A DNA stretch of 64,000 bases from Ryuthela nishihirai (Eukaryota; Arthropoda; Arachnida; Araneae; Heptathelidae): positions 87,062,334-87,126,333 of the forward strand of contig JAWZYU010000007.1 in assembly GCA_038380435.1 (NCBI GenBank). Reading direction: 5' to 3'. Positions 1 through 10,155 of this stretch are shown here, in pieces. Below the pieces are notes generated by a model. It worked only from the letters and a program-made list of their open reading frames with translations. It was not told where the DNA came from and did not search any database. A program made the translations under genes and the position numbers. Positions within the stretch are counted from its first letter, which is position 1. Each line of letters starts with the position of its first letter.

Positions 1-143
1 TTCGAATCTGTGTAGCATTCAAAACATTATTTTCAAGAGCAAAATTTTAGAGAATGAATAACAAGGTGAAATTACCGAGTTTAAAATAAATTACCCCAAA
101 TTTAATCTCGTAAATCAATACAGAAACAGATTCCACAGTCCAG
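1..143. repeat. End of an array monomer upstream of Jockey-like LINE copy 1
   Basis: This stretch aligns with the last ~150 bases before position 23057 at a constant offset of 22,913. More loosely it matches the ends of the other monomers (7360-7500, 11225-11365, 15065-15205, 18905-19050), all of which contain the string AATCAATACAGAAACA or a close variant. It is the left edge of the macrosatellite as seen here; the array presumably continues beyond the window. Confidence 0.8.
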
Positions 144-469
144 CTTGTCCCGAACATCACCTGAAATGGATCCGAACCCCACCCCCTACAAAATTCAAAC
201 TTTCAGTGATTTTTGTAGGCTTCCCTGACCTCCTTGAAACACGCAATGTCCCAGAACAACTTGATAACTAAGATAAAGTTAGAAATACTCAAGACACTAG
301 AATTCTCCCACTGATATTAAGAAATTTTTTGAACTGGAAAGAACTGAATAAATAATTAAATAACATAGCAATAGTCCCATTCACTGCTAAATTAAGCATC
401 GAATCAATTCGAAAAAACACCACAACTGTAGAAGACTACAGAAAATTCAGCACCTTCTTAGAAAATAAT

Positions 470-1045
470 AAACACAACTTCCATACCTTTCCTCTGAGCA
501 CAGATAAGAACCTAAAATGTGTTATAAAAAATCTCCCAGGAACTATCAGTACTGAAGACCTCAAAAATGAACTTCTCGCAAATTCAATCCCAATCATTAA
601 GGTGGTACAATTTAATAAAGACCCAGAGAAATCACCCCTCCCAGTCTTCTTCATAGAAACTGAAAAAACAGAAAAGGCCAAATGTATTTTCAACGTCGAA
701 TTTCTCTTCAACCTAAAAATCAAAGTTGAAACTTATAGGAAGAGACCAAGAATCACACAATATCATAAATGTCAGCGCTTTGAGCATGCAAAAAGCCACT
801 CTCATCACGAAGCCAGATGTGTCAAATGCGCTGGCCTTCACCTCACCATCGATTGCCCACGCAGATCACGGGAAGAACCTCTAAAATGTGCCAACATATC
901 AGGACCTGATACTGCAAACTACAGAGGGTGCCCTAACTTTCCCCAACCTTCTGCAATATCAAATGCAACTGGAATCCCCCCCAGAGGACTTTCACAGCTC
1001 AAACACATCCTACAACACATAGAACACAAATCAATTCCATGACAT
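470..1045 (+). pseudogene. Jockey-like gag (ORF1) remnant with zinc knuckles
   Basis: The open frame to 1042 encodes the C-terminal half of a Jockey-type gag, an RNA-binding protein that packages the element transcript. The segment HTFPLSTDKNLKCVIKNLPG at about 476-540 resembles the conserved domain found just before zinc knuckles in Jockey-family gags. The knuckles follow at about 770-930: CQRFEHAKSHSHH, CVKCAGLHLTIDC and KCANISGPDTANYRGC. Several zinc ligands are mutated: S replaces C in knuckle 1, and knuckle 3 has I for C and D for H. Copy 2 keeps a G in the equivalent CQHFGHAKSHC, so the losses here are copy-specific. No ATG lies upstream in frame. Confidence 0.8.
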
Positions 1046-1299
1046 ATGCACAAGCAGCATCACACACTAAACAAAGGACAAAACAACGCCTCCCCCCAAT
1101 GTAAAATGACAATGGCTCAATTATGGAATCCATTAACCAACTCCGAAACTTCATAGATGTTTTAAAAAATTTCAAAATTAAAGAAATTTTATGCTTGGCT
1201 ACAACGTTTTTCCAGAAATTTAAGGTTGCACAATCTCCATCTGCAAAATGTGATATCATGTTCGAAGCGATCGAAAAGTTTACTACTCTTGTCTGCGAT

Positions 1300-2457
1300 G
1301 GCGAGTGATTCACATAACCCTGAGTTCCCGATATGGAGTAAAAATATGATGATATATTTAGATATGGAATGCAAAGGGAATAAAATCAGATCTCATGGAA
1401 TATAATGACTTCCTCACAGAATATTCAGTAGATGTAGCTCTTATTCAAGAAACTCATCTCACACCAGGTACTATTTTTAAAATCCCGAATTTTAGCTGCT
1501 ATAGAACTGATCGTCTCCACAACAAAGTTGGTGGAGACTGCAATATTGGTTAAAAATTCGTTTCCGCACGCCGCTTTACCCATTAATGGTTTAAAAGAAA
1601 TTGAAGCTAATACGATACAGCTCGCTAACACCCCCTTTGTCAACATGCAGATCACCAGCGCGTATAAGCCGCCCAATGCTAAAATTCTTATTTCAGAGAT
1701 CTCTAAATTTTTTCATCTCAACATACCCTGCATATTTGCAGAAGATTTTAACTGCAAACATGAGCAATGGGACAGCACACGCACCACCCGAAATGGCAAA
1801 ACACTCCAAGATTTCACGGATTCAAATGGAATTATTATTGACTCCACTGATGAACCCAAATTCTACTCTCATAATTCAAATCACAAACCTGATATTTTAG
1901 ATATTTTTCTTTTAAAAATCTTTTATGCAAAATATTATCTTAATGCTGCAAATGTTTTAAATTACGACCACTGCCCTGTTATTATGTCATCAAACTTCGA
2001 AATTTCATCTTCTGATACCTCTACTAAAATCATAAACTGGCAAAAATTCGAACAACAAATTTCCCTTTCTATTAACTGCAACCCAAATTTATTTAACAAA
2101 AGTGATATTGATTTCGATATTCAAAATTTAAGAAGATTACTCCATGATAAAAAAGTGTATAACGAACTCAAAATCAAACTACGTAAAAACCTACAAGACT
2201 TTCGAAATAACAACTGGAATAATAAACTAAATTCTCTTAACCCTAATGACGGCTCGATTTGGAAAACGGTTCGTTCATTAAAAGGTAATAATAATCACAC
2301 TGATCCACTTCACGGATCGGACGGCATGGCATGCTCTAATTCAGAAAAGGCCGAAACCTTTGCTAATTCACTTGAATTGCAATTTCAGCCGAATAAAGAG
2401 TATGTCAATGACGATCTGATCGATGAAGTGGAAAGTGCTCTCAGAAAATTTAAATAA
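1300..2457 (+). pseudogene. Jockey-like endonuclease and start of ORF2, disrupted
   Basis: The clearest open part runs 1528-2457. It covers the C-terminal two thirds of an apurinic-like endonuclease that nicks target DNA for target-primed reverse transcription, plus the linker to the RT. Visible motifs are FAEDFNCKHEQW (family GDFNxxHxxW) and NYDHCPVIM (family SDHxPV), with the catalytic D, N and H still present. The N-terminal part at 1312-1480 is frameshifted, although QETHLTPG is readable at about 1447. Copy 2 retains the endonuclease start ANWNANGIKSD. The frame ends at TAA 2455-2457, which copy 2 does not have. Not functional. Confidence 0.8.
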
Positions 2458-2459
2458 TC

Positions 2460-3930
2460 ACCTTGTCATGAAAAATCGCAGTTCACCACAATTGATGAAA
2501 TTAATGAGAACTTCAAACAGCTAAAAGTTAAAATGCCGCAGGAGATGATGACATCAACAATACAGTTATCAAAAATCTACCAAGGAAAGCAATTCTGCTA
2601 ATTCTAAAAATCTTTAATAAATGTCTTCAGTTTGTTTACTTCCCTCAGACGTGGAAAAATGCTATCATCAGCATGTTGCCAAAACCAGGAAAAATTAACA
2701 CTTTCCTGTCAATTACCACCCAATTAGTTGACATCCCCTGCCAGGAAAAACATATCTTCTGGAGAAATATATTCTCAGGCGCCTTGATTTCTAATTGCAG
2801 TCTCTCAATGTCCAACACACTGAATAATTTGGTTTCCGACTCCACAGTGCACCAAATTCAAAGGGTTATAGAGACCATTGCAGAGGCCTGCAATAAAAAG
2901 GAATCAGTAGTGGCTGTATACATCGACAGAGCAAAGGCGTTCGATCAGGTCTGGACTGAGGGACTCATTTATAAATTTATCAAATTTAAATTTCCCCTGC
3001 TTTGACTACTATTATTCACAGCTATCTTTCTCAATGAGCATTCCAAGTCAAAGTAGCAAACTCCATATCTGAAAAGAAACAAACAAACAAACAAAAAAAA
3101 ACATTAATGCAGGAATTCCTCAATGATCCATTCTGGCTCCGACGTTGTTTAACATCTATATTTCAGATGCCCCAAAGTAGAAACGAATTGTAAATGACAT
3201 GTACGCTGACGACACGGCATTTCTTCCTCCCTCCCTTCGTGCATCCTTTCCCTGCAAAGAATGCAGACAATGCTTAATTCCTTTGAAAACTGGTGCATAG
3301 ATTGGAGGGTGAAGTTTAAGCCTTCAAAAAGTATTGTAGTCCTTACGTCCAACAAGCGAAATTCCCCGTCATGATAACTCTACCTGTTCGACAAACGGGT
3401 AGCTTGGAGTGACCATGCCAAATATCTTGGAATCACGATTCATCAAAAACTCAACTTGAACGCAAACGTTACCAATGTAATTAAAAAGGCAAGAGCTCTT
3501 CATTGTAAATTATTTCCCAACGTAAGAAATAAACCTTCTACCACCAACAAAAATAAAATCCTTCTTTATAAACAAGTTATTAAACCTAAATTTCTATATG
3601 CAGCAGCCATCTAGGGAACAACTACCAAAACAAACCTTGCCTGACTCCAATCGGCTCAAAACAAGATATTGCGATCAGCTATAGCAGCACCCTGGTTCGT
3701 CAGATATTCCATTATTCACAGAGATCTGAAATAGGACTCCATTCTGAAATGTATGAAAAAACTTGCCAAGAATTATTTTGACCAAGCAGAAGTTCATCCG
3801 AATGCACTCATTCAAAATGCTAACAAATATCAGATTGGCCATCAGATAAATTTAAACGTCCAAGGTGCATACATGACATCTAGGACCCGAATGGTGCGAG
3901 ATGACACCTATTGTCAAACGTGTGCCTATA
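2460..3930 (+). pseudogene. Jockey-like reverse transcriptase remnant
   Basis: RT motifs are recognisable across several frames. WKNAIISMLPKPGK is at about 2653. AVYIDRAKAFDQVW at about 2911 contains the first catalytic aspartate. VNDMYADDTAF at about 3190 is the YADD catalytic box. A later segment around 3400-3480 matches the thumb region KYLGITIHQKL. Frames are broken between 2690 and 2760, by the CAAA-rich insertion near 3077-3100, and at several later points. The C-terminal region near 3750-3950 is only partly readable. Assignment to a Jockey-like clade rests on gag, EN and RT together. Confidence 0.75.
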
Positions 3931-4867
3931 GCTGTACTCTCCCTCCCTCCAGTCCTTTTTCCGTTTTTCTTTCCTTCCCTACTCATACCCGATTTCTGTT
4001 CCAGCCACATTTACTCCCCACCACTACCCCTCTTTCTTCTATACCCCCCCCCCTTTACCTCACTTCACACTAACTCAATCCTTCTCTTTCACAACTCACC
4101 TGTCTCCACACCCACTTAATCCCTTCTCTCCATCTAAGCCTCTTATCTCACCCCACACAAAATACTTATACACTTCAACTCTGCACAACTCTCCCATCCA
4201 CCAATTACCTGTTCTTTCCCTACTGTCTCTTCCCCATCCTACTATCCTCATTTAATCCCCCCCCTTACTGAAATTCAACAAGGGCAGTCTCTGCCACGGA
4301 TTAGCCGTTTTATGTACTAAATACAGTCAATAGACTTTAAGGATTAAATTAGATAATGCAAGTATGGACAAGTGTTAGGTACTGCTAATGTCAGCTCTGA
4401 TCATTAATCTTTGAACCTGTCCCTTCGGTCATAAAAGATCTAAATTTTGTGGGTTACAACTAATACAAACTGATCGGAAAACAATCCAATTCGCTTCTGT
4501 GAGATGTGTTTTGAAAACTCGAATCCTAAGTTCGATTTTAAAAGAACATTTAATTATTACTTCATCCCAAATATAAATGCAATTTATTTATTATTTGCTA
4601 GCTTAAAGTTTGCCACGAATATTTAGGAATGAATATTTTTCTCGAGAGTACCACGAAGAGTCAACCTCAAAATTCATTTAACCTCATAATCAGTTGTCAT
4701 TGCCGTGATTTAGAGAAACATATTCATAAATTTATGTTTGTAGTCTTGTTCAGTGTGCAAGTTTCCAAGTTTCGAAATATAATAGCAACTAAAGGAAAAA
4801 AATAGGAATTCAAGAAATAATATTTCCACGATGAGTGGAATTCGAACTTTTTTTTTTCTTTCATTAT

Positions 4868-5076
4868 GTCGACCCGTTGCCGAGTGGTTAGCACACTTGG
4901 CTGCTGTTCTAACAGACCTGTGTTTGAGTCCCTGATCAAAGGCATGGTTGTTCGTGTCGTTTTTTCTGCTGCGTTCCTGCCATCCTCACAGACATTCTAC
5001 TGTGGGAAATAAACTGAAAGGCTCCTGTCAGACCTCTGTGGCAAGCAGCTGCCTCAGGGGGTATTTATTATTTTTA
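4868..5076 (+). repeat. tRNA-derived SINE (family 1) inside M1
   Basis: The head has a pol III box A (TTGCCGAGTGGTTAGCAC) and a box B-like stretch (GTGTTTGAGTCCC), resembling a tRNA of the Leu/Ser type. The body is shared with other copies here: TCCTGCCATCC, a palindromic GGCTCCTGTCA segment, AAGCAGCTGC, then GGGGGTATTTATT. Because the same SINE occurs at the same point of every longer monomer, it was part of the founding monomer. Confidence 0.8.
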
Positions 5077-5309
5077 GGTATCTTGCATTGTTATCTTTAG
5101 CATAATGAGTCCTTTACGCATGAAATGATATTAGTACAATTTTTAAACAAATTGGATTGTCAACAGATGGGCTCATAGCGTAGTGTTTATAATATCTGAC
5201 ACGTTATTCGGTGGCATGTTTTGGAATCTCAGTAATAAACGAAATTGGTTTTTTAGAAAACAGTTTCTAGAATAAGACTAAAGAAAATACTAAACATATT
5301 ATTGAGAAA

Positions 5310-5552
5310 ATGAAGTTATTGGTTAAGACATGTTTCCAACAGTTTACACGTTATGAATATTCGACTAAAATTCCCTTAGGAACAACAAATTCTTTTTACA
5401 AGAATGAGTATATTTCTCCAAAGCATGTTTGTGAAACTCTCACTCTTCTCGATTATTCCCTCAATTCTTTTAATGTATTTCAAAATTCACCTGATATAAT
5501 TGGAAAACTTTACGAAGAATTGTTAGATTCAGGCGCTAAAAATTCGTTTAAT
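5310..5552 (+). CDS. Unassigned ~80-aa ORF of the monomer (M1 version, frameshifted extension)
   Basis: The ORF begins MKLLVKTCFQQFTRYEYSTK and matches the same segment in other monomers: 12738-12980 intact, 8885 onward without its ATG, about 16583 onward with a stop, about 20430 onward without ATG and with a stop, and 28669 onward with an early TAA. In M1 one A is missing near 5540, so the frame runs on to 5684 (124 aa). I recognise no domain. Only two of six copies start with ATG and stay open, so there is no visible sign that this protein is maintained; it may be chance coding or a fragment of an old element. Confidence 0.3.
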
Positions 5553-5928
5553 ATCAGATTGTATTGCAAAGAACATAAACAAATTGCCAAATACATTACT
5601 TCCTTTAGCATCGTTCCCCACTTACATTCCCATCACCACAAACGAATTCAAGATACGGGAAATCTCATGTTCAGTACATTGTAAAGTTGTTGAAATGTTC
5701 AATTTTTGAACTTTGAACTGATTCGGCACCTTTTCCTAAATTAGACTGTATATTTTATCTTTCAATAAAATACTAGAACTGTGGCAGGTTGAATCCAAAG
5801 AATCAATCGATATTATTGAATGATTCTTGGAGTAATAAAACTTTAGCGAGAGACACTTCGTTATCTAACTCTTTTTATGTCGAAAGAAATATGATAAGTT
5901 GTCTTTCATTTCATAAGTTGTCGCAACC

Positions 5929-6265
5929 ATCATTCAGTGCACACAGCGGTCATGATGGTGACGATGCACTGTTCGAGGATGAGATCTCGCCATTGTCTGT
6001 TTTCGCCAGCGGCAATCATGAGTTATTGTCCAAGGATTACTATTCATCGGCTGTCATAGACAGCGACGATGATAATCTTCCGTCGACGGTGCCGGTGACA
6101 TGAGATGACCGGTGCATTGCCGATTTTTCTTCGTTATCTGCGGATGAAGAAGCGAGATCTGTTGATGACGGGAATGACTCTGACACATCACAACTGCCAT
6201 CTGAGTCTGCACACCAGGGTGAGGATGAAGATTCTCACACTGGCGACGAAGAGGCTAATGGTTAG
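5929..6265 (+). pseudogene. Acidic ORF remnant in M1, 5'-deleted
   Basis: Homologous to residues from about 56 onward of the acidic ORF at 13459-13974 (SQPS-SAHSG-DDGDDALFEDE and so on). The first ~55 codons are gone in the 290-bp deletion, and the TCA codon present in other monomers is TGA at 6102, giving a premature stop. Clearly non-coding in this monomer. Confidence 0.75.
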
Positions 6266-8432
6266 TCATCACCACAACAAAATGGCTCTTTTTAGAGCCC
6301 AAAATATCAAATGAATATTAGAAACACTAATTACATTTCCGATTTGAATACCGCAATTTTTTTAAAGAAATCATTCTCAATCAGTATAGTGCAAATAGAT
6401 GTAATTACCAACATTACGGAAATCATTAGGCTGATGATCATTGACAACTCTTCTGGAAATAATTCTCAGTTTCCTAGACTTCATAGGTGACGCATTCTTT
6501 TATCTTTCCAAGTAGCAGGAACCTTGATCGAATTTTTGTGATCAAACTGCAGAATATTTTGTTTTTGGAGAATCGGATTTGGAAATTCGACTTTCAAATA
6601 GAAATATTGTTTGATGCAATGCAGGAAGAGAAGTCGAAATTTTCCACTTAAGATACCTTTGTTTTTGGAACTCTCACTCTACGTGCTCAAGATGCACTAT
6701 AATTCAGATAACAGATTTGTTCAGAATATTAGGAGAGTTCATGTTGTTTTCCGGGGGAATTCAAAAATGTGGTGCAGATCCCGGAAGGGATATATATGTA
6801 GTAATCAAGGATTAAACTCTCCATCTAATGAGTAATTTTAAGGCTAGAGTCCTTTAAGCTATTCCAATGAATCTTAATATGTCACTCTCTCTTTATGGAA
6901 AAACAAGTTAAGAAATACCTCGGTTCCTCATTTGAAACATATAAATCTTACCGTTTTCTTAACACCTACAGTGCTCAGTTCTATGTCCATAAATTTCAAT
7001 ACTCTTCTAATATAGTGTTAAATTACACAATTTGTGTAAACATAAAACATCTCTGTCAAAATAATGCGTAATACACAAGGACAGGAAATAAAATATTTGA
7101 AAAAAATACAAAATGTTGTAATGCGTCTTTTTATGCGATTTGAATCGCTTATGATTCTTTCAGTTAATTTTTATATCTATAAAAAATTTCACTAAAAGGA
7201 AAAATGGAAATTTGATTAAAGTTTCACCTCTTATCTTAGTCTTTCCGACAGGTGGATCTTTTCTAGGTAGCCAGGGTTCCATTGCATATGATGGAATATG
7301 AGTTCCTTGGTGTAATTTTCAGGAGCACTGCGTATTTTTGATTCAGTGATCTGCGTTCAAATCTGTGTATCACTGAAATATCTAATCTGAAGAAAAAAAA
7401 TTTAAGAAATGAATAAACAGGTGAAATTACTGAGTTTGAAATAATGTATCCCAAGCGAAATCTCCTAAATCAATACAGAAACAAACGCCAAAGGGCAGCG
7501 TATGACCGAGGGGAACGATGCTAAAGGAAATAATGTATTTGCCAATTTGTTTATGTTCTTTGCAATACAATCTGATATCCGCCAGATGTCCCTTCGGTAA
7601 ACAAAGATCTACTTTTCGCGGGTTACAACTACCAAAAACTGATCAGAAATCAATTCAATTCGCCTCTGTGAGATGTCTTGTGAATACTCGAATCCTAAAT
7701 TCCATTTCAAAAGTTCATTCAATCATTATTTCACTCCAAATATAAATGCAAATAATTTATTATTTGCTAGCTTAAAGTTTGCCACGAATATTTAGGAATG
7801 AATGTTTTTCTCGAGAGTGCCACGCAGAGTGACCCTCGAAATTCATTTGATTTCAAAATCAGGTGTCATTGCCGTGATTTAGAGAAACATATTTACAAAT
7901 TTATGTTTGTAGTCTTATTCAGTGTGCAAGTGTCCAAGTTTCGAAATATAATAGTAATTAAAGGAAAAAAATAGGAATTCAAGAAATAATATTTCCACGA
8001 TGAGTGGAATTCGAACCTTTACAGTTATGTGTATGTTGATCTAACTGTTATGATGACATCAGCTGTGTCACCTATCCACCTTTTTTCGACTCTGTACACT
8101 TGTCATTCCTGGTACCATCTACGATCATGAAAGGCAAATTATCAAAATTATCTCTATGTATAGTGGTCGAAAATAGGAAAGTCACTCTCGCAAAAGTGTT
8201 TTTAAACCAAGAACCAATCAATAATAAATACAAAGGTTACATATATTTCAACAAATTAATTTGTAACAGAGCTGACGATAGCTCAGCAGGTAAAGTACAT
8301 TCCTTCTAAAAAGCAAGGATTGGGTTGCATTTTTATTAACCTGAGAAAATGTATATTTCTCCTAAAATAATTTCTTAAATTTTATATCTAGAGGAAAGCT
8401 GTAAATTTCTTTTTGATTGCTCCTTACATTAT

Positions 8433-8640
8433 GCCGACCCGTGGCCGAGTGGTTAGTGCACTTGGCTGCTGTTCTAAGGGACCTGGTTTGAGACACTGAG
8501 CAAAGGAATGGATACTCGCGTCCTTTTTACTGCTGCGCTCCTGCCATCCTCACAGACATTCTACAGTGGGAAATAAACTGATAGGCCCCTTGTCAGACCT
8601 CTGTGGCAAGCAGCTGCTTAAGGGGGTAGTTGTTATTTTT
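8433..8640 (+). repeat. tRNA-derived SINE (family 1) inside M2
   Basis: Box A CGTGGCCGAGTGGTTAG is well kept; box B is degraded (CTGGTTTGAGACACTG). The body and GGGGGTA tail match the M1 copy. It is in the same orientation and relative place as in M1, M3, M4, M5 and M7. Confidence 0.8.
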
Positions 8641-8731
8641 ATTTACCTTGCATTAATATCTTTATGATAAGTGATACCTTTGCCCATGAAATAACATTAG
8701 AACAATTTTAAAACAAAATGGATTGTCAAAA

Positions 8732-8803
8732 GATGGGCTGATAGCTTAGTGTTTATGACCTCGGACACGTTATTCGGAAGCATGTGTTGGAATCTCAGTA
8801 ATA
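8732..8803 (+). repeat. Second tRNA-like segment of the monomer
   Basis: GGGCTGATAGCTTAGTG followed by TTATGACCTC and GTGTTGGAATCTC has the layout of a tRNA with box A and a slightly mutated box B (G for C in GGTTCGAATCTC). M7 (28520-28590) reads more like a tRNA D-arm (CAGCTTAGCAGTTACGAC). Equivalent segments are at 5166-5230, 12594-12662, 16437-16505 and 20288-20355. It lies 90-100 bp after the SINE, so the monomer may hold two SINE heads in tandem. It is not a functional tRNA. Confidence 0.4.
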
Positions 8804-9125
8804 AATGAAAATGGTTTTTTAGAAAAGAGTTTCTAGAATAAGACTAAAGAAAATACTAAACATATTATTGAGAAAATTAAGTTATTGGTTAAGACATGTG
8901 TCCAACAGTTTACACGTTATAAATATTCGACTAAAATTCCCTTAGGCACAACAATTTCTTTTTACAACAATGAGTATTTTTCTCCAAAGCATGTTTATGA
9001 AATTCTCACTCTTCTCGATTTTTCCCTCAATTCTTTTAACGTATTTCAAAATTCACATGATATAATTGGAAAAGTTTACGAAGAATTGTTAGATTCAGGG
9101 GCTAAAAAATTCGTTTAATATCAGA

Positions 9126-9182
9126 TTGTATTGCAAAGAACATAAACAAATTGGCAATTTGTTTATGTTCTTTGCAATACAA
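9126..9182. repeat. Perfect 28-bp-arm palindrome in M2
   Basis: Arms at 9126-9153 and 9155-9182 are exact reverse complements around a single base. The left arm is the normal monomer sequence (compare 12988-13016, 16835-16862). The right arm is the reverse complement that elsewhere sits at the end of each monomer (7545-7573). Other monomers have only one arm here, so this is a change private to M2. Confidence 0.9.
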
Positions 9183-9639
9183 AGTTGTTCCATTAGGATC
9201 GTTCCCCACTTACATTCCCAACACCACAAACGAATTCAAGATACGGAAAATCTCATGTTCAGTACATTATAAAGTTGTTGAAATGTTCAATTTTTGAACT
9301 TTCAATGTTCAATTTTTGAACTTTCAACTGATTCGGCGCCTTTTCCTAAATTAGACTGTATATTTTATCTTTCAATAAAATACTAGAACTGTTGCAGGTT
9401 GAATCCAAGGAATCAATCGATATTATTGAATGATTCTTGGAGTAATAAAACTTTAGCGTGAGACACTTTGTTATCTAACTCTTTTTATGTCGAAAGAAAT
9501 ATGATAAGTTGTCTTTCATGAACATAGATGGCGCAAGGAGCGACCAGGTCAAATTAATTGAAATACGCTCAAATTGATTGAGATACGCTAAAAGCCACCT
9601 TTATTTATTTAGTTTGAAATAGTTGTGGTCTCTGCTGAA

Positions 9640-10155
9640 ATGGATTTCCAACAATTCGCCATGAAGCGAAATCGTGAGGATCAATAAGTAAGTGAACATG
9701 GATGCCGCGTTGCGGTTGCTGATCGCAATGGGGTTCCTGTTCCTACGGTATTTGGTAATCCGCCTCCGCCTCTTCCTGAACCACTTAGGTGTTTTGTGGC
9801 TTGGTATTTGTCGCAACCATCATCCAGTGCGAACAGCGGTGATGATGGTGATGTTGCACTGTTCGAGGATGAGATCCCGCCATTGCCTGCTTTCGCCAGC
9901 GGCAATCATGGGTTGTTGTCCAAGGATTACAATTCATCGGCTGTCATAGACAGCGACGATGATAGTCTTCCGTCGACGGTGCCGGTGACGTCAGATGACC
10001 GGTGCATTGCCGATTTTTCTTCGTTTTCTGCGGATGAAGGAGAGAGATCTGTTGATGACTGGAATGACTCTGACACATCACAACTGCCATCTGACTCTGC
10101 ATACCAGGGTGACGATGAAGATTCTCACACTGGCGACGAAGAGGCTAATGGTTAG
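9640..10155 (+). pseudogene. Acidic ORF in M2, premature stop at codon 16
   Basis: Same ORF as at 13459-13974, but codon 16 (TAC elsewhere) is TAA, so the ATG at 9640 gives only 15 residues. The remainder stays open from about 9688 to the stop at 10155. The sequence then continues identically into the GGTTAGTCATCACCACAAC region shared by all monomers. No function can be assigned. Confidence 0.6.

Larger units (their letters stand above)
144..4423 (+). mobile_element. Jockey-like non-LTR retrotransposon, copy 1, 5'-truncated and dead
   Basis: Plus-strand LINE remnant with gag (about 470-1045), endonuclease (about 1300-2000) and reverse transcriptase (about 2400-3900). A pyrimidine-rich 3' untranslated stretch (3930-4270) and a conserved 3' end follow. 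It is flanked by CTTGTCCC at 144-151 and CCTGTCCC at 4416-4423, an 8-bp target-site duplication with one mismatch. The gag lacks its N-terminus, so the copy is 5'-truncated. Frames are broken many times. A run of CAAA units near 3077-3100 interrupts the RT between the segments matching SEKR and INAGVPQGS. Copy 2 at 23057-27406 shares the flanks, ends and this insertion. Confidence 0.85.
4424..7586. repeat. Macrosatellite monomer M1, shortened
   Basis: First monomer after LINE copy 1, 3.17 kb from TGTCCC at 4418 to TGTCCC at 7587, against ~3.85 kb for a full monomer. Two deletions explain the shortfall. About 400 bp is missing between GTGGAATTCGAAC at ~4845 and the SINE at 4868. About 290 bp is missing where TCTTTCAT at ~5913 joins TTGTCGCAACC, removing the start of the acidic ORF. 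The equivalent monomer M7 in the second higher-order repeat lacks the first deletion, so that deletion occurred after the higher-order duplication. Confidence 0.85.

Noticed and set aside
436..723. Minus-strand ORF (and its partner at 23348-23530) over the Jockey gag
   Set aside because: It is the antisense shadow of the gag frame on the plus strand, where the zinc knuckles are.
4868..5076. Functional tRNA genes in the monomers and at other SINE heads
   Set aside because: The heads lack paired acceptor stems and are followed by SINE bodies; box B is often mutated. They are SINE promoters, not tRNA genes.
9601..9905. Minus-strand ORFs opposite the acidic ORF in M2-M5 (RRRRITKYRRNRNP-type and SSSNSA-type)
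   Set aside because: They mirror the plus-strand acidic ORF codon by codon and have no independent motif.
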